Assembly (NCBI GenBank): GCA_030036975.1
Contig: JASHSE010000091.1
Span: forward strand, 1 to 16,094
Direction: 5' to 3'
DNA length: 16,094 bases
DNA from: Xanthobacteraceae bacterium
GTDB taxonomy: Bacteria; Pseudomonadota; Alphaproteobacteria; Rhizobiales; Xanthobacteraceae
This document shows positions 6,675 to 13,502 of this stretch, one piece after another. The translations under genes were made by a program, and so were the position numbers. The notes under the pieces were generated by a model. The model was given only the letters and a program-made list of their open reading frames with translations. It was not told the DNA's origin and ran no database searches. Numbering within the stretch: position 1 is the first letter of the stretch; every line of letters starts with the position of its first letter.

Positions 6675-6690
6675 CTTAACTAATGGTAAG
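6675..6690. promoter_or_regulatory. AT-rich imperfect palindrome upstream of the EAL gene
   Basis: The 16-base CTTAACTAATGGTAAG matches its own reverse complement at 12 of 16 positions. It lies about 110 bases upstream of the EAL start, in an otherwise GC-rich spacer. It vaguely resembles the TTAA-N7-TTAA sites of alphaproteobacterial CtrA but does not match that consensus. It is only a candidate operator. Confidence 0.2.
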
Positions 6691-6744
6691 GTCTGGATTG
6701 GTAAACGAAGTACGTCCGCCAAAGCGAAATTTGCGTTGGCGCCG

Positions 6745-7308
6745 TTACTGCTTGTGCATCTGCATTACGCCCGGATCCTGCCTCTTCGCGCCGGCGCCGC
6801 CGGCCGAGGTGCCAGGCCCCGGCGCGCCGACGGCGGCCACGGGAAAGTTGACCTTGACGCTGGCGCCGCCGGCCGTGGTGAGCATCGCCTCGAGCGTGTC
6901 GCCGGCTTTGAGCGGCGCTTTGAGACCTTCGAGCATGATGTGATAGCCGCCGGGCTTGAGCGTCAGGGTCTGCCCGGGCGCGATCTCGAGCCCGCCCTGC
7001 ACCGGCCGCATCTTCATCACGCCGTTATCCATCGCCATTTCGTGGATCTGGCACTTGCCGGCGGCAGCGCTCGAAGCGCAACTCAGCCGCTGGGCCTGAC
7101 TGCCGCTGTTGGTCACCGTCAGGTAGGCGGCGCCGGTGCTCGCGCCCTTCGGGGTGGCGCGCGCCCATGGCTGGGTGATGTCGAGCGATCCGACCTTGTA
7201 GTCGGCGGCAGCCGCCTGGCCGGCGGGCAACGGCGTGAGCGCGAGCGCAAACCCGGCGGCCGCGGCGGCCGCGCGGCGCCGGGGCTTCGGCAAAAGGACT
7301 TTTTGCAT
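6745..7308 (-). CDS. Periplasmic copper chaperone PCu(A)C family
   Basis: PCu(A)C proteins carry Cu(I) in the periplasm and help assemble the CuA site of cytochrome c oxidase. This 187-residue protein begins with a signal peptide: Lys/Arg residues, a hydrophobic core around residues 13-25, then AAAA before Asp36, the likely cleavage site. The metal site is visible as His89-x-Met91, Met100 and His123-x-Met125, close to the family His/Met pattern. Cys77 and Cys86 might form a disulfide. The C terminus carries a Gly/Pro/Ala-rich linker ending Met-Gln-Met-His-Lys-Gln, perhaps an added copper-binding tail. The ATG at 7308 is preceded by CGGAGC. It diverges from the small membrane protein gene and lies upstream of the EAL gene. 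No SCO1 or oxidase gene is nearby. Confidence 0.9.
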   Translation of the reverse strand: MQKVLLPKPRRRAAAAAAGFALALTPLPAGQAAAADYKVGSLDITQPWARATPKGASTGAAYLTVTNSGSQAQRLSCASSAAAGKCQIHEMAMDNGVMKMRPVQGGLEIAPGQTLTLKPGGYHIMLEGLKAPLKAGDTLEAMLTTAGGASVKVNFPVAAVGAPGPGTSAGGAGAKRQDPGVMQMHKQ

Positions 7309-7500
7309 GGCTTTGCTCCGTCATTTGGGCCGAACCGACGCCTGCACCGCCACCGGGTCAAGCAGCGTCCGTTTGGGCCGAAAAGCTTGTGCACGACTTA
7401 ATGGCTCTGCGGCGGCACCGCGATGCAGCCATGCGCCGCACGATAAACTTTACATCAATGGCGGCTTAGAAATCTCCCGGTATGGGCGTATGCTTGATTC

Positions 7501-7878
7501 ATGCAAGACGGCAGCTCCAGGCTGGCCCAGGACAAACCCGAAGGCGACGGCACGCCGCATGTCGCCCAAATCCTGCAGTTCCGTCCGCGGCCGCACGCGA
7601 TGGGGCCGAATGGGTCCGCGCCGGCGATACAGGCACCCGACGATGACGCCCTGCCTGATGATCTGGCGGCCTACGAACAGGACCGCGACGACGCGCCGGT
7701 CAATTATGCGCAGCGCATGCTGATGAACGTGATCGCCATTGCGGTCGTGTGCCTGCTGATCGGCGTCGGTGTCTGGCTCGCCGACACCATCGCCGATATG
7801 GAGCGCGACCAGGATTGCGTGCTGCAGGGCAGGCAGAATTGCGCGGCGATCGAAGTTCCGGCGCCGCTGCCGAAATAA
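7501..7878 (+). CDS. Conserved-type single-span membrane protein of unknown function
   Basis: This 125-residue protein has a polar, Pro- and Asp-rich N-terminal region (1-68), one hydrophobic span at about residues 73-93, and a short tail with Cys106 and Cys114 that could form a disulfide if periplasmic. The basic/polar side before the span suggests an N-in, C-out topology. I know similar unnamed proteins from the Bradyrhizobium group but no function. The ATG at 7501 lacks a strong ribosome site. The 192 bases upstream are shared with the divergent copper chaperone gene, and acpXL starts 152 bases downstream behind its own candidate promoter. Being next to acpXL could mean a link to the cell envelope, but this is only position. 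Confidence 0.65.
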   Translation: MQDGSSRLAQDKPEGDGTPHVAQILQFRPRPHAMGPNGSAPAIQAPDDDALPDDLAAYEQDRDDAPVNYAQRMLMNVIAIAVVCLLIGVGVWLADTIADMERDQDCVLQGRQNCAAIEVPAPLPK

Positions 7879-7908
7879 TTCCCGCCGGCCTCGAGCTTGG
7901 CGGCGAAG

Positions 7909-7937
7909 TTGAACTTGCCGGCTTCCTTCGCTATAGG
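7909..7937 (+). promoter_or_regulatory. Candidate sigma70-type promoter of the VLCFA operon
   Basis: TTGAAC (7909-7914) and TATAGG (7932-7937) are 17 bases apart, each matching four of six consensus bases. They lie about 95 bases upstream of acpXL, the first gene of the cluster, just after the preceding gene ends. The leader between them and the ATG contains a small GCCCG/CGGGC stem-loop at 7956-7972. Predicted by eye only. Confidence 0.4.
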
Positions 7938-8030
7938 GGCTGTCGCTTGAGAGGGGCCCGTTCGGTTCGGGCTTGTGCGCGCCGGGGGGCACGACCGGGC
8001 GCAATCGCTGTGGCTTAAAGAGCACGCCCG

Positions 8031-8312
8031 ATGGCTACCACATTCGACAAAGTGGCCGATATCATTGCGGAAACCTGCGATATTCCGCGCGAGAGCATCA
8101 AGCCGGAAAGCCACGCCACCAAGGATCTGGAGATCGACAGCCTCGACTTCCTCGACATCGCCTTTGCCATCGACAAGGCTTTCAATATCAAGCTGCCGCT
8201 CGAGCAATGGACCCAGGAAGTCAACGATGGCCAGGCCTCGACCGAAAAATACTTCGTGCTGAAGAACTTGAGCACGCGGATCGACGAGTTGGTCGCGGCC
8301 AAAGGCGCCTGA
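8031..8312 (+). CDS. acpXL: Specialised acyl carrier protein AcpXL
   Basis: This 93-residue acidic four-helix protein carries the growing very-long-chain acyl group as a thioester on a phosphopantetheine arm. The attachment site is Ser37 in EIDSLDFLD. It is longer than housekeeping AcpP (about 78 residues), with extra residues around LEQWTQEVNDGQ and at the C terminus, as in rhizobial AcpXL. The MATTFDKVADIIAE start and its place at the head of the cluster support the name. In rhizobia this protein supplies the 27-hydroxyoctacosanoyl group of lipid A. The ATG at 8031 is preceded by a modest AAAGAG. fabZXL follows after 11 bases, so the two are almost certainly co-transcribed. Confidence 0.95.
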   Translation: MATTFDKVADIIAETCDIPRESIKPESHATKDLEIDSLDFLDIAFAIDKAFNIKLPLEQWTQEVNDGQASTEKYFVLKNLSTRIDELVAAKGA

Positions 8313-8323
8313 GGCGCCCGAAA

Positions 8324-8794
8324 ATGCGTCTTGAATATTTCCAGATGATCGACCGCATCATCGAGGTCGACCTCGAGGCGGGGCGGCTGCGCGCTGCCTG
8401 CACGGTGCCGAAAGAGAGCACGATCTTCGAGGGCCACTTCCCGAGCTACCCGCTGATGCCGGGTGTGCTCCTGATCGAGTGCATGGCGCAGACCGCCGGG
8501 TGGCTGGTCTGCATGCGCGGGCGCTTTGCCGCCATGCCGTTTCTCGCCGGCGTCAAGGAAGGCAAATTCCGCACCCTGGTGTTTCCCGGCGACCGGCTCG
8601 AATTCGAGGGCAGCGTGGTGCACGAGGGCTCCGGCTATACGGTCGCCGAATGCACCGGACAGCGCGACGGCAAGAAGGTGTGCGACGCGCAGCTGACCTT
8701 CCGCATCATGCCGTACCCCAGCCCGCAATTTCGCGAGGCTTTCTTTACCTGGGGCGAGCGGCTCGAATTGCCGATCAAGGAGCTCGCTCGGTGA
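8324..8794 (+). CDS. fabZXL: 3-hydroxyacyl-ACP dehydratase FabZXL
   Basis: FabZ-type hot-dog dehydratases remove water from 3-hydroxyacyl-ACP in each elongation round. The 156-residue protein shows the active-site helix EGHFPSYPLMPGVLLIEC, with His38 and Glu52 as the catalytic pair, followed by MAQTAGW. In the cluster it should work on AcpXL-bound chains up to about C28. The frame is open far upstream, but the start is the ATG at 8324, eleven bases after the acpXL stop; this gives a normal family length and avoids overlapping acpXL. The stop codon overlaps the GTG of the next gene by four bases, which suggests translational coupling. Confidence 0.93.
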   Translation: MRLEYFQMIDRIIEVDLEAGRLRAACTVPKESTIFEGHFPSYPLMPGVLLIECMAQTAGWLVCMRGRFAAMPFLAGVKEGKFRTLVFPGDRLEFEGSVVHEGSGYTVAECTGQRDGKKVCDAQLTFRIMPYPSPQFREAFFTWGERLELPIKELAR

Positions 8795-9978
8795 GCCAAC
8801 GGCGCGAGGTATGGATCACCGGCGTCGGCCTTATCACCTGCCTCGGCGAGGGGCTTGACGCGACCCGCGATTTTTTTGCATGCGGCGCGCCGCCGCCCTA
8901 CGACGACAAGAGTTTTGCGCCCTACATCGTGCATACGCTGCCGCCGATCAATTTTGACAAGCAGATTCCCAAGAAGGGCGATCAGCGGCAGATGGAAATG
9001 TGGCAGCGGATCGGCGTCTACGCCGCGGGCCTCGCGCTGGGCGACGCGGCGCTTGCCGGCAAGCCCGATCTGCTCGACCATACCGACATGATCGTCGCCG
9101 CGATCGGCGGCGAGCGCGACATTCCGGTCGATACCGCCATTCTCGCCGGCGTGCGCGCGGCGGAAAAACCCGGCGCGTTTCTCAATGAGCGACTGATGAA
9201 CGATCTGCGGCCGACGCTGTTTCTCGCGCAACTGCCGAATCTGATGGCCGGCAACATTTCGCTGGTGCACGGCGTGGTCGGCTCCTCGCGCACCTTTTTG
9301 GGCGAGGAATCCGCAGGTGTCGACGCGGTGCGCGTCGCGCAGGCGCGCGTCGCCGCCGGACAGAGCGAGGTGACGCTGGTCGGCGGTGCCTCGCACGGCG
9401 CGCGCTGGGATCACCTTCTGGATTTCGAACTCGGCGGCGCGTTGCTGAAGGAAAAATTTGCGCCGGTGTGGGATCGCGGCCCCGAGGGCGGCATCGCCTA
9501 CGGCTCGCTCGGTGCCTTTCTGGTGCTGGAAAGCGCGGACCATGCCCGCGCGCGCGGCGCCCGGCCGCGGGCGCGGCTTAACGCCGTCGCTTCGGATCGC
9601 AACAAGCGGCAGCCGGGCGACATCGAGATGACGCTCGGCCGGCTCTGGCAGACGACCGCGGCGCAGGTTGACGGCGGCCACGCCGCCGTGATTTCCGGCG
9701 CGACCGGCCTCGAGCCGGCCACCTCGGCGGAGCGGCACGCACTGACGCAATTCGGCCTTCCCGTGCGTGGCAGCGGCACGTATATCGGCCATGGGATCGA
9801 GGCGCAGTTTCCGGCTAATCTTGCCATCGCTACGATAGTGCTCGAACATGGCAAGCTGTTTGCGCCATTGGGCAGCGGCGACGGCGGAAAAAACCCGGAG
9901 CCGCTGGACCAGATCGTCGTCACGGGCGTCGGCGCCTGGCGCGGCGAAGGGCTTGCGCTCGTTGAACGCATCCATTGA
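8791..9978 (+). CDS. fabF2XL: FabF2XL: ketosynthase-fold protein lacking the catalytic cysteine
   Basis: The 395-residue protein has a beta-ketoacyl-ACP synthase fold: REVWITGVGLITCLGEG at the start, GGIAYGSLGAFLVLE in the middle and IVVTGVGAWRGEG at the end. Its active site is incomplete. Aligned by eye with FabF1XL next door, the nucleophilic cysteine is replaced by Glu173 in LGEESAG, and the first histidine (HGT motif) is Ala304 in SGATG. Only the second histidine remains, His334 in YIGHG. It is therefore unlikely to condense chains alone, and probably pairs with FabF1XL like the chain-length factor of type II polyketide synthases. The GTG start at 8791 overlaps the fabZXL stop by four bases and places the fold normally. 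The position matches fabF2XL in the rhizobial VLCFA cluster. Confidence 0.9.
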   Translation: MSQRREVWITGVGLITCLGEGLDATRDFFACGAPPPYDDKSFAPYIVHTLPPINFDKQIPKKGDQRQMEMWQRIGVYAAGLALGDAALAGKPDLLDHTDMIVAAIGGERDIPVDTAILAGVRAAEKPGAFLNERLMNDLRPTLFLAQLPNLMAGNISLVHGVVGSSRTFLGEESAGVDAVRVAQARVAAGQSEVTLVGGASHGARWDHLLDFELGGALLKEKFAPVWDRGPEGGIAYGSLGAFLVLESADHARARGARPRARLNAVASDRNKRQPGDIEMTLGRLWQTTAAQVDGGHAAVISGATGLEPATSAERHALTQFGLPVRGSGTYIGHGIEAQFPANLAIATIVLEHGKLFAPLGSGDGGKNPEPLDQIVVTGVGAWRGEGLALVERIH

Positions 9979-9987
9979 GGGCACGCG

Positions 9988-11301
9988 ATGACACAATCGA
10001 GCGCCGCCGGAACAGCCAGCGCAAAAAATACAAAATATCTGGACAAAGCCGGCCGGCCGCTCGTCGCGGTGACCGGGATCGGCGTCGTCACCTCGCTCGG
10101 CGTCGGCAAATCCGATAACTGGAAAAAGTTGACCGGCGGCATTTCCGGCGTGCGGCGCATTTCGCGCTTCCCGACCGAAGCACTCAAGACCACGATCGCC
10201 GGCACCGTCGACGACGTCTATCAGGATTATATGGCGCCAGCCAAGCTGTCGGAGTGTATCGCGCTTCTCGCCGGCGAGGAGGCGATCGCGCAATCGGGCA
10301 TCGGCAGCAAAGGCCGTTTTCCGGGACCGCTGTGCCTCGCGCCGCCGCCGCTCGAACTGGAATGGCCGTCGCGTTTCAAGATGGCCGAGATGGCCGCGGG
10401 GAATGCGCCGGCCGGCTATCCCGATCTCCTGCGCGTCGCCCGCAATTTTGGCCAAAAATTCGGCGCCTTCCGCTTCGGCATCATCGGCGAGCGCTTGGCC
10501 GAACATTTCGGCACCGAAGGCTCGCCGATTTCGCTCAACACCGCTTGCGCGTCGGGCGCGACCGCGATCCAGCTCGGGCTCGAAGCGATCCGGCGCGGCG
10601 AATGCGAGGCCGTGCTGGCGATTGGCGCCGACGGCTCGGTCACCCCGGAAGCGCTGGTGCGGTTCTCGCTTCTCTCGGCGCTGTCGACGCAGAACGAGCC
10701 GCCGCAGCAGGCATCGAAGCCGTTTTCCAAAAACCGCGACGGTTTTGTCATGGCCGAAGGCGCCGGCGCGCTCGTGCTGGAGAGCCTTGCGCATGCGCGG
10801 GCCCGCGGCGCGCGCGTGCTCGGCATCATCGAGGGCTGCGGCGAGAAATCCGACTCGTTTCATCGCACCCGGTCGAGCCCGGACGGCAAGCCGATCATCG
10901 CCTGCATGCGCAATGCGCTTGCCGACGCCGGTGTGGGCCCCGACGAGGTCGATTACATCAACGCCCACGGCACCTCGACGCCGGAGAACGACAAGATGGA
11001 GCATTTCGGCGTCGCCGCCGTGTTCGGCGAGCGCGCCCCGCGCATTCCGATTTCGTCGAACAAATCGATGATCGGCCATACCTTGACGGCAGCGGGCGCC
11101 GTGGAAGCCGCCTTCACCCTGCTCACGCTCGAGCACCAGCGCATTCCGCCGACCATCAATTACAATGTGCCCGATCCGGCCATTGTGCTCGACGTGGTGC
11201 CAAACGCCGCGCGCGACGCGCGCGTTCATCGCGCCATTTCCAATTCGTTCGGCTTCGGCGGCCAGAACGTTTGCGTGGTGATGGCGCGGGAGCCGGCATG
11301 A
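9988..11301 (+). CDS. fabF1XL: Beta-ketoacyl-ACP synthase FabF1XL
   Basis: This 437-residue condensing enzyme should extend AcpXL-bound acyl chains by two carbons with malonyl units. The full Cys-His-His triad is present: Cys187 in NTACASG, His327 in NAHGTST and His364 in MIGHTLTAAG. The gate region NRDGFVMAEGAGALVLE and the C-terminal NSFGFGGQN loop are also typical. Compared with housekeeping FabF it has an N-terminal extension of about 24 residues before VAVTGIGVVTSLG and extra sequence around residues 105-150 (GPLCLAPPPLELEWPS onwards), a likely site for binding AcpXL or a partner. The ATG at 9988 follows a GAGGG motif, nine bases after the fabF2XL stop. Its TGA overlaps the next ATG. It is the only apparently complete condensing enzyme of the cluster. 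Confidence 0.95.
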   Translation: MTQSSAAGTASAKNTKYLDKAGRPLVAVTGIGVVTSLGVGKSDNWKKLTGGISGVRRISRFPTEALKTTIAGTVDDVYQDYMAPAKLSECIALLAGEEAIAQSGIGSKGRFPGPLCLAPPPLELEWPSRFKMAEMAAGNAPAGYPDLLRVARNFGQKFGAFRFGIIGERLAEHFGTEGSPISLNTACASGATAIQLGLEAIRRGECEAVLAIGADGSVTPEALVRFSLLSALSTQNEPPQQASKPFSKNRDGFVMAEGAGALVLESLAHARARGARVLGIIEGCGEKSDSFHRTRSSPDGKPIIACMRNALADAGVGPDEVDYINAHGTSTPENDKMEHFGVAAVFGERAPRIPISSNKSMIGHTLTAAGAVEAAFTLLTLEHQRIPPTINYNVPDPAIVLDVVPNAARDARVHRAISNSFGFGGQNVCVVMAREPA

Positions 11302-12380
11302 CGGGCCTCGCGCCGGACGCGGAGGCAGAGCGCGCAGCCGCTGCGCCTGCCGGGCGCATGCGCGTGCTCACGCTGGTCGCCGACCGCACCATCGAGCTGC
11401 GCGAGACCGCGCCGCCGCCGGCGCCCGGACCGGGCGAGGCGCAGGTCGCCATCAAGGCGCTCGGGCTCAATCACATCGACGTCTGGGGCTGGCGCGGCAT
11501 GGCCTTCGCCAAGCGCAAGCTGCCGCTCGTGGTCGGCGCCGAAGCCGCCGGCGAAGTGGTCGCCCTGGGCTCCGACGTGAGCGGTTTGCGCGTCGGCGAC
11601 CGCGTCGTGCCCTATGGCGCGCTGACCTGCGGCGTCTGCAAAGCCTGCCGCGAGGGCCGCGACAATCTTTGCGAAAACCCGGCCGGCATCATGGGCTTTC
11701 ACACCGACGGCTTCGCCCGAGATCTCGTCACCATGCCGGCGCGGCTGTTGGTGCCGATCCCGGCCGGCGTCAGTTTCCGCGACGCCGCCTGCGCGCCGAT
11801 TGCGTTTGCCACCGTGCAGCACATGCTGTTCGACAATGCCAGGCTCGAGCCCGGCGAAAGCATTTTGGTGCAGGCCGGCGGCTCCGGCATCGGCAGCGTC
11901 GCCATCAAAATGGCGAAGGCGCTCGGCTGCACCGTGTTCACCACGGTCGGCGACGACGCCAAGGCCGAGAAGGCCAAAGCGCTCGGCGCCGATCACGTCA
12001 TCAATTACCGCACCGCGCGATTCGAAGGCGTGGTGCGCAAGCTGACCGGCAAGAAGGGCGTGGACGTCGTGTTCGAGCACGTCGGGCCGGACACGTTCAA
12101 CGGCTCGCTGCTGTGCCTCAAGCGCGGCGGGCGCCTGGTGACCTGCGGCTCGACCTCGGGGCAGTCGACGAATCTCAATCTGTTCCAGCTCTATACCCAG
12201 CAATACCGTATCTTCGGCTCGTTCGGCGCCTCGCTGCGCAATATCCGCGAGGGCTTGGCCAAGATGGCGTCCGGCCTCGCCCCGGTGATCGACACCGAAC
12301 TGCCGCTTAACGATTTCGAGCGCGCGCTGGCGCGCCTCGAGAGCCGCCAGGTTTTCGGCAAAATCATCGTCACGTTCTGA
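11298..12380 (+). CDS. adh2XL: MDR-family zinc-type dehydrogenase, VLCFA cluster (probable reductase)
   Basis: This 360-residue medium-chain dehydrogenase/reductase has an N-terminal catalytic domain and a nucleotide-binding Rossmann domain with AGGSGIG at residues 193-199. A structural zinc lobe is intact: Cys111, Cys114, Cys117 and Cys125. The catalytic zinc ligands of alcohol dehydrogenases are mostly missing: the usual Cys region reads GLNHIDVWGW, and the Gly-His-Glu motif reads Gly-Ala-Glu. In this pathway it may serve as the enoyl-ACP reductase, the step not otherwise encoded here, but that is inference. The ATG at 11298 overlaps the fabF1XL stop (ATGA), so translation is probably coupled. 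Position and neighbours match the rhizobial adh2XL gene. A repeat and 176 bases separate it from lpxXL. Confidence 0.88.
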   Translation: MTGLAPDAEAERAAAAPAGRMRVLTLVADRTIELRETAPPPAPGPGEAQVAIKALGLNHIDVWGWRGMAFAKRKLPLVVGAEAAGEVVALGSDVSGLRVGDRVVPYGALTCGVCKACREGRDNLCENPAGIMGFHTDGFARDLVTMPARLLVPIPAGVSFRDAACAPIAFATVQHMLFDNARLEPGESILVQAGGSGIGSVAIKMAKALGCTVFTTVGDDAKAEKAKALGADHVINYRTARFEGVVRKLTGKKGVDVVFEHVGPDTFNGSLLCLKRGGRLVTCGSTSGQSTNLNLFQLYTQQYRIFGSFGASLRNIREGLAKMASGLAPVIDTELPLNDFERALARLESRQVFGKIIVTF

Positions 12381-12411
12381 GATCCAATGACATTCGGCCG
12401 ACGCACTGTGT

Positions 12412-12522
12412 CGTCATTGCGAGCGAAGCGAAGCAATCCAGTGCCCCCTCCCTTCCCTCCCCCGCTTGCGGGGGAGGGAAGGGAGGGGGGATTGCTTCGT
12501 CGCTTCGCTCCTCGCAATGACG
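12412..12522. repeat. Paired-palindrome repeat, family 3, between adh2XL and lpxXL
   Basis: The left unit (12412-12440) begins CGTCATTGCGAGCGAAGCG and the right unit (12489-12522) is its near reverse complement, ending CTTCGCTCCTCGCAATGACG. Each unit also has self-complementary ATTGC/GCAAT ends. The centre holds a separate perfect hairpin. The whole element is about 111 bases and is the only sizeable gap in the cluster. Confidence 0.85.
12444..12489. repeat. Perfect 20-base polypyrimidine/polypurine hairpin
   Basis: The strand reads twenty pyrimidines (12444-12463, only C and T), a GCTTGC loop, then the exact complement as twenty purines (12470-12489). The transcript would form a very stable stem. 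No U-run follows, so it may pause or protect RNA rather than end it in the classical way. Confidence 0.8.
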
Positions 12523-12556
12523 ATGGACTGAATCAATTTAGCTTCATCGTGCGGTA

Positions 12557-13462
12557 ATGATCGGGCGGCGGGCAAAAATCCTGCTCGATGCGGGCACCGG
12601 CGCCATTGCGGTCGGCCTGCTGCGCGCCGTCAAACTCACCAAGCGCCAGCGCGCGGCGAATTTCGCCGGCGCGGCCATGCGCAAGATCGGGCCGCTCCTT
12701 CCCGAGCACCGCGTCGGCCGCGCCAACCTGCGCGCGGCTTTTCCGGAAAAATCCGATGCCGAGATCGAAAACACCCTCGCCGGCGTCTGGGACAATCTCG
12801 GCCGCGTCGCGGCGGAGTTCGCGCACCTCGATGAATTGCACCTCGCAGGCGTGGGACCGCCCACCTCGGACGACATCACCTACACACCGGAATCGGCGGA
12901 CCGCTACGAGCGCATGATCAAAAGTAGCAAGCCGACGCTCGCCTTTGCCGCCCATCTCGCCAATTGGGAAGTTTCGGCTGTGGGCGCCAAACTGCTCGGC
13001 GCCAATTCGGCCGCGCTCTATCGGCGGCCTAACATCCGCGCCATCGGCGATGCCGTGGTCAAGCTACGCATGCCGCTCATTGGACAATTGATCCCGACCG
13101 GCCTCGATGCGCCGGTGCGGCTGGCGCGGCTGCTGCAAGCCGGCGTGCATGTCGGAATGCTGGTTGACCAGCATTTCGGCAAGGGCGTCGAAGTGATCTT
13201 CTTTGGCCGGCCTTGCAAAGCCAACCCGTTGATTGCGCTCCTCGCCCGGCAGACCGAATGTGCTATTCGAGGTACTCGCGTCGTCCGGCTGCCCGACGGC
13301 AATCGTTTCCGCTGCGAGATTACCGATCCGATCGAACCGCCACGCGATGCCGACGGACGCATCGACATCAAGGGTACCATGCAGGCGATCACCGCAATCA
13401 TTGAAGGCTGGGTGCGCGAGCATCCCGAGCAGTGGCTGTGGTTGCACCGGAGGTGGAGGTGA
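12557..13462 (+). CDS. lpxXL: Lipid A very-long-chain fatty acid acyltransferase LpxXL
   Basis: This 301-residue protein belongs to the LpxL/LpxM (HtrB/MsbB) family of inner-membrane acyltransferases, which add secondary acyl chains to lipid A precursors. The catalytic motif is His133-x4-Glu138 in AAHLANWE. Other family landmarks are LYRRPN, the GMLVDQHFGKGVEVIFFGRP stretch and the C-terminal PEQWLWLHRRW. A hydrophobic N-terminal stretch (about residues 9-24) would anchor it to the membrane. From its place after acpXL-adh2XL, it should transfer the VLCFA from AcpXL to a hydroxyacyl chain of lipid A. The ATG at 12557 gives the usual family length but lacks a clear ribosome site. A repeat separates it from adh2XL, so it may have its own promoter or lower read-through. 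It converges on the radical SAM gene, 40 bases away. Confidence 0.92.
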   Translation: MIGRRAKILLDAGTGAIAVGLLRAVKLTKRQRAANFAGAAMRKIGPLLPEHRVGRANLRAAFPEKSDAEIENTLAGVWDNLGRVAAEFAHLDELHLAGVGPPTSDDITYTPESADRYERMIKSSKPTLAFAAHLANWEVSAVGAKLLGANSAALYRRPNIRAIGDAVVKLRMPLIGQLIPTGLDAPVRLARLLQAGVHVGMLVDQHFGKGVEVIFFGRPCKANPLIALLARQTECAIRGTRVVRLPDGNRFRCEITDPIEPPRDADGRIDIKGTMQAITAIIEGWVREHPEQWLWLHRRWR

Positions 13463-13502
13463 GGCACCGCGGACCCGGAGCGCGACGCGCGGCCGCCGCA
13501 CG

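Noticed and set aside
8635..11229. An 864-codon open frame on the minus strand opposite the fab genes
   Set aside because: It is an antisense shadow from high-GC codon use. Its translation is rich in Arg/Ala/Gly/His without any domain, and the plus strand holds well-recognised genes throughout.
10254..11297. An upstream extension of the MDR dehydrogenase frame over fabF1XL
   Set aside because: The open frame extends far upstream, but the ATG at 11298 overlaps the fabF1XL stop and gives normal family length; the upstream part is a frame-shifted shadow of fabF1XL.
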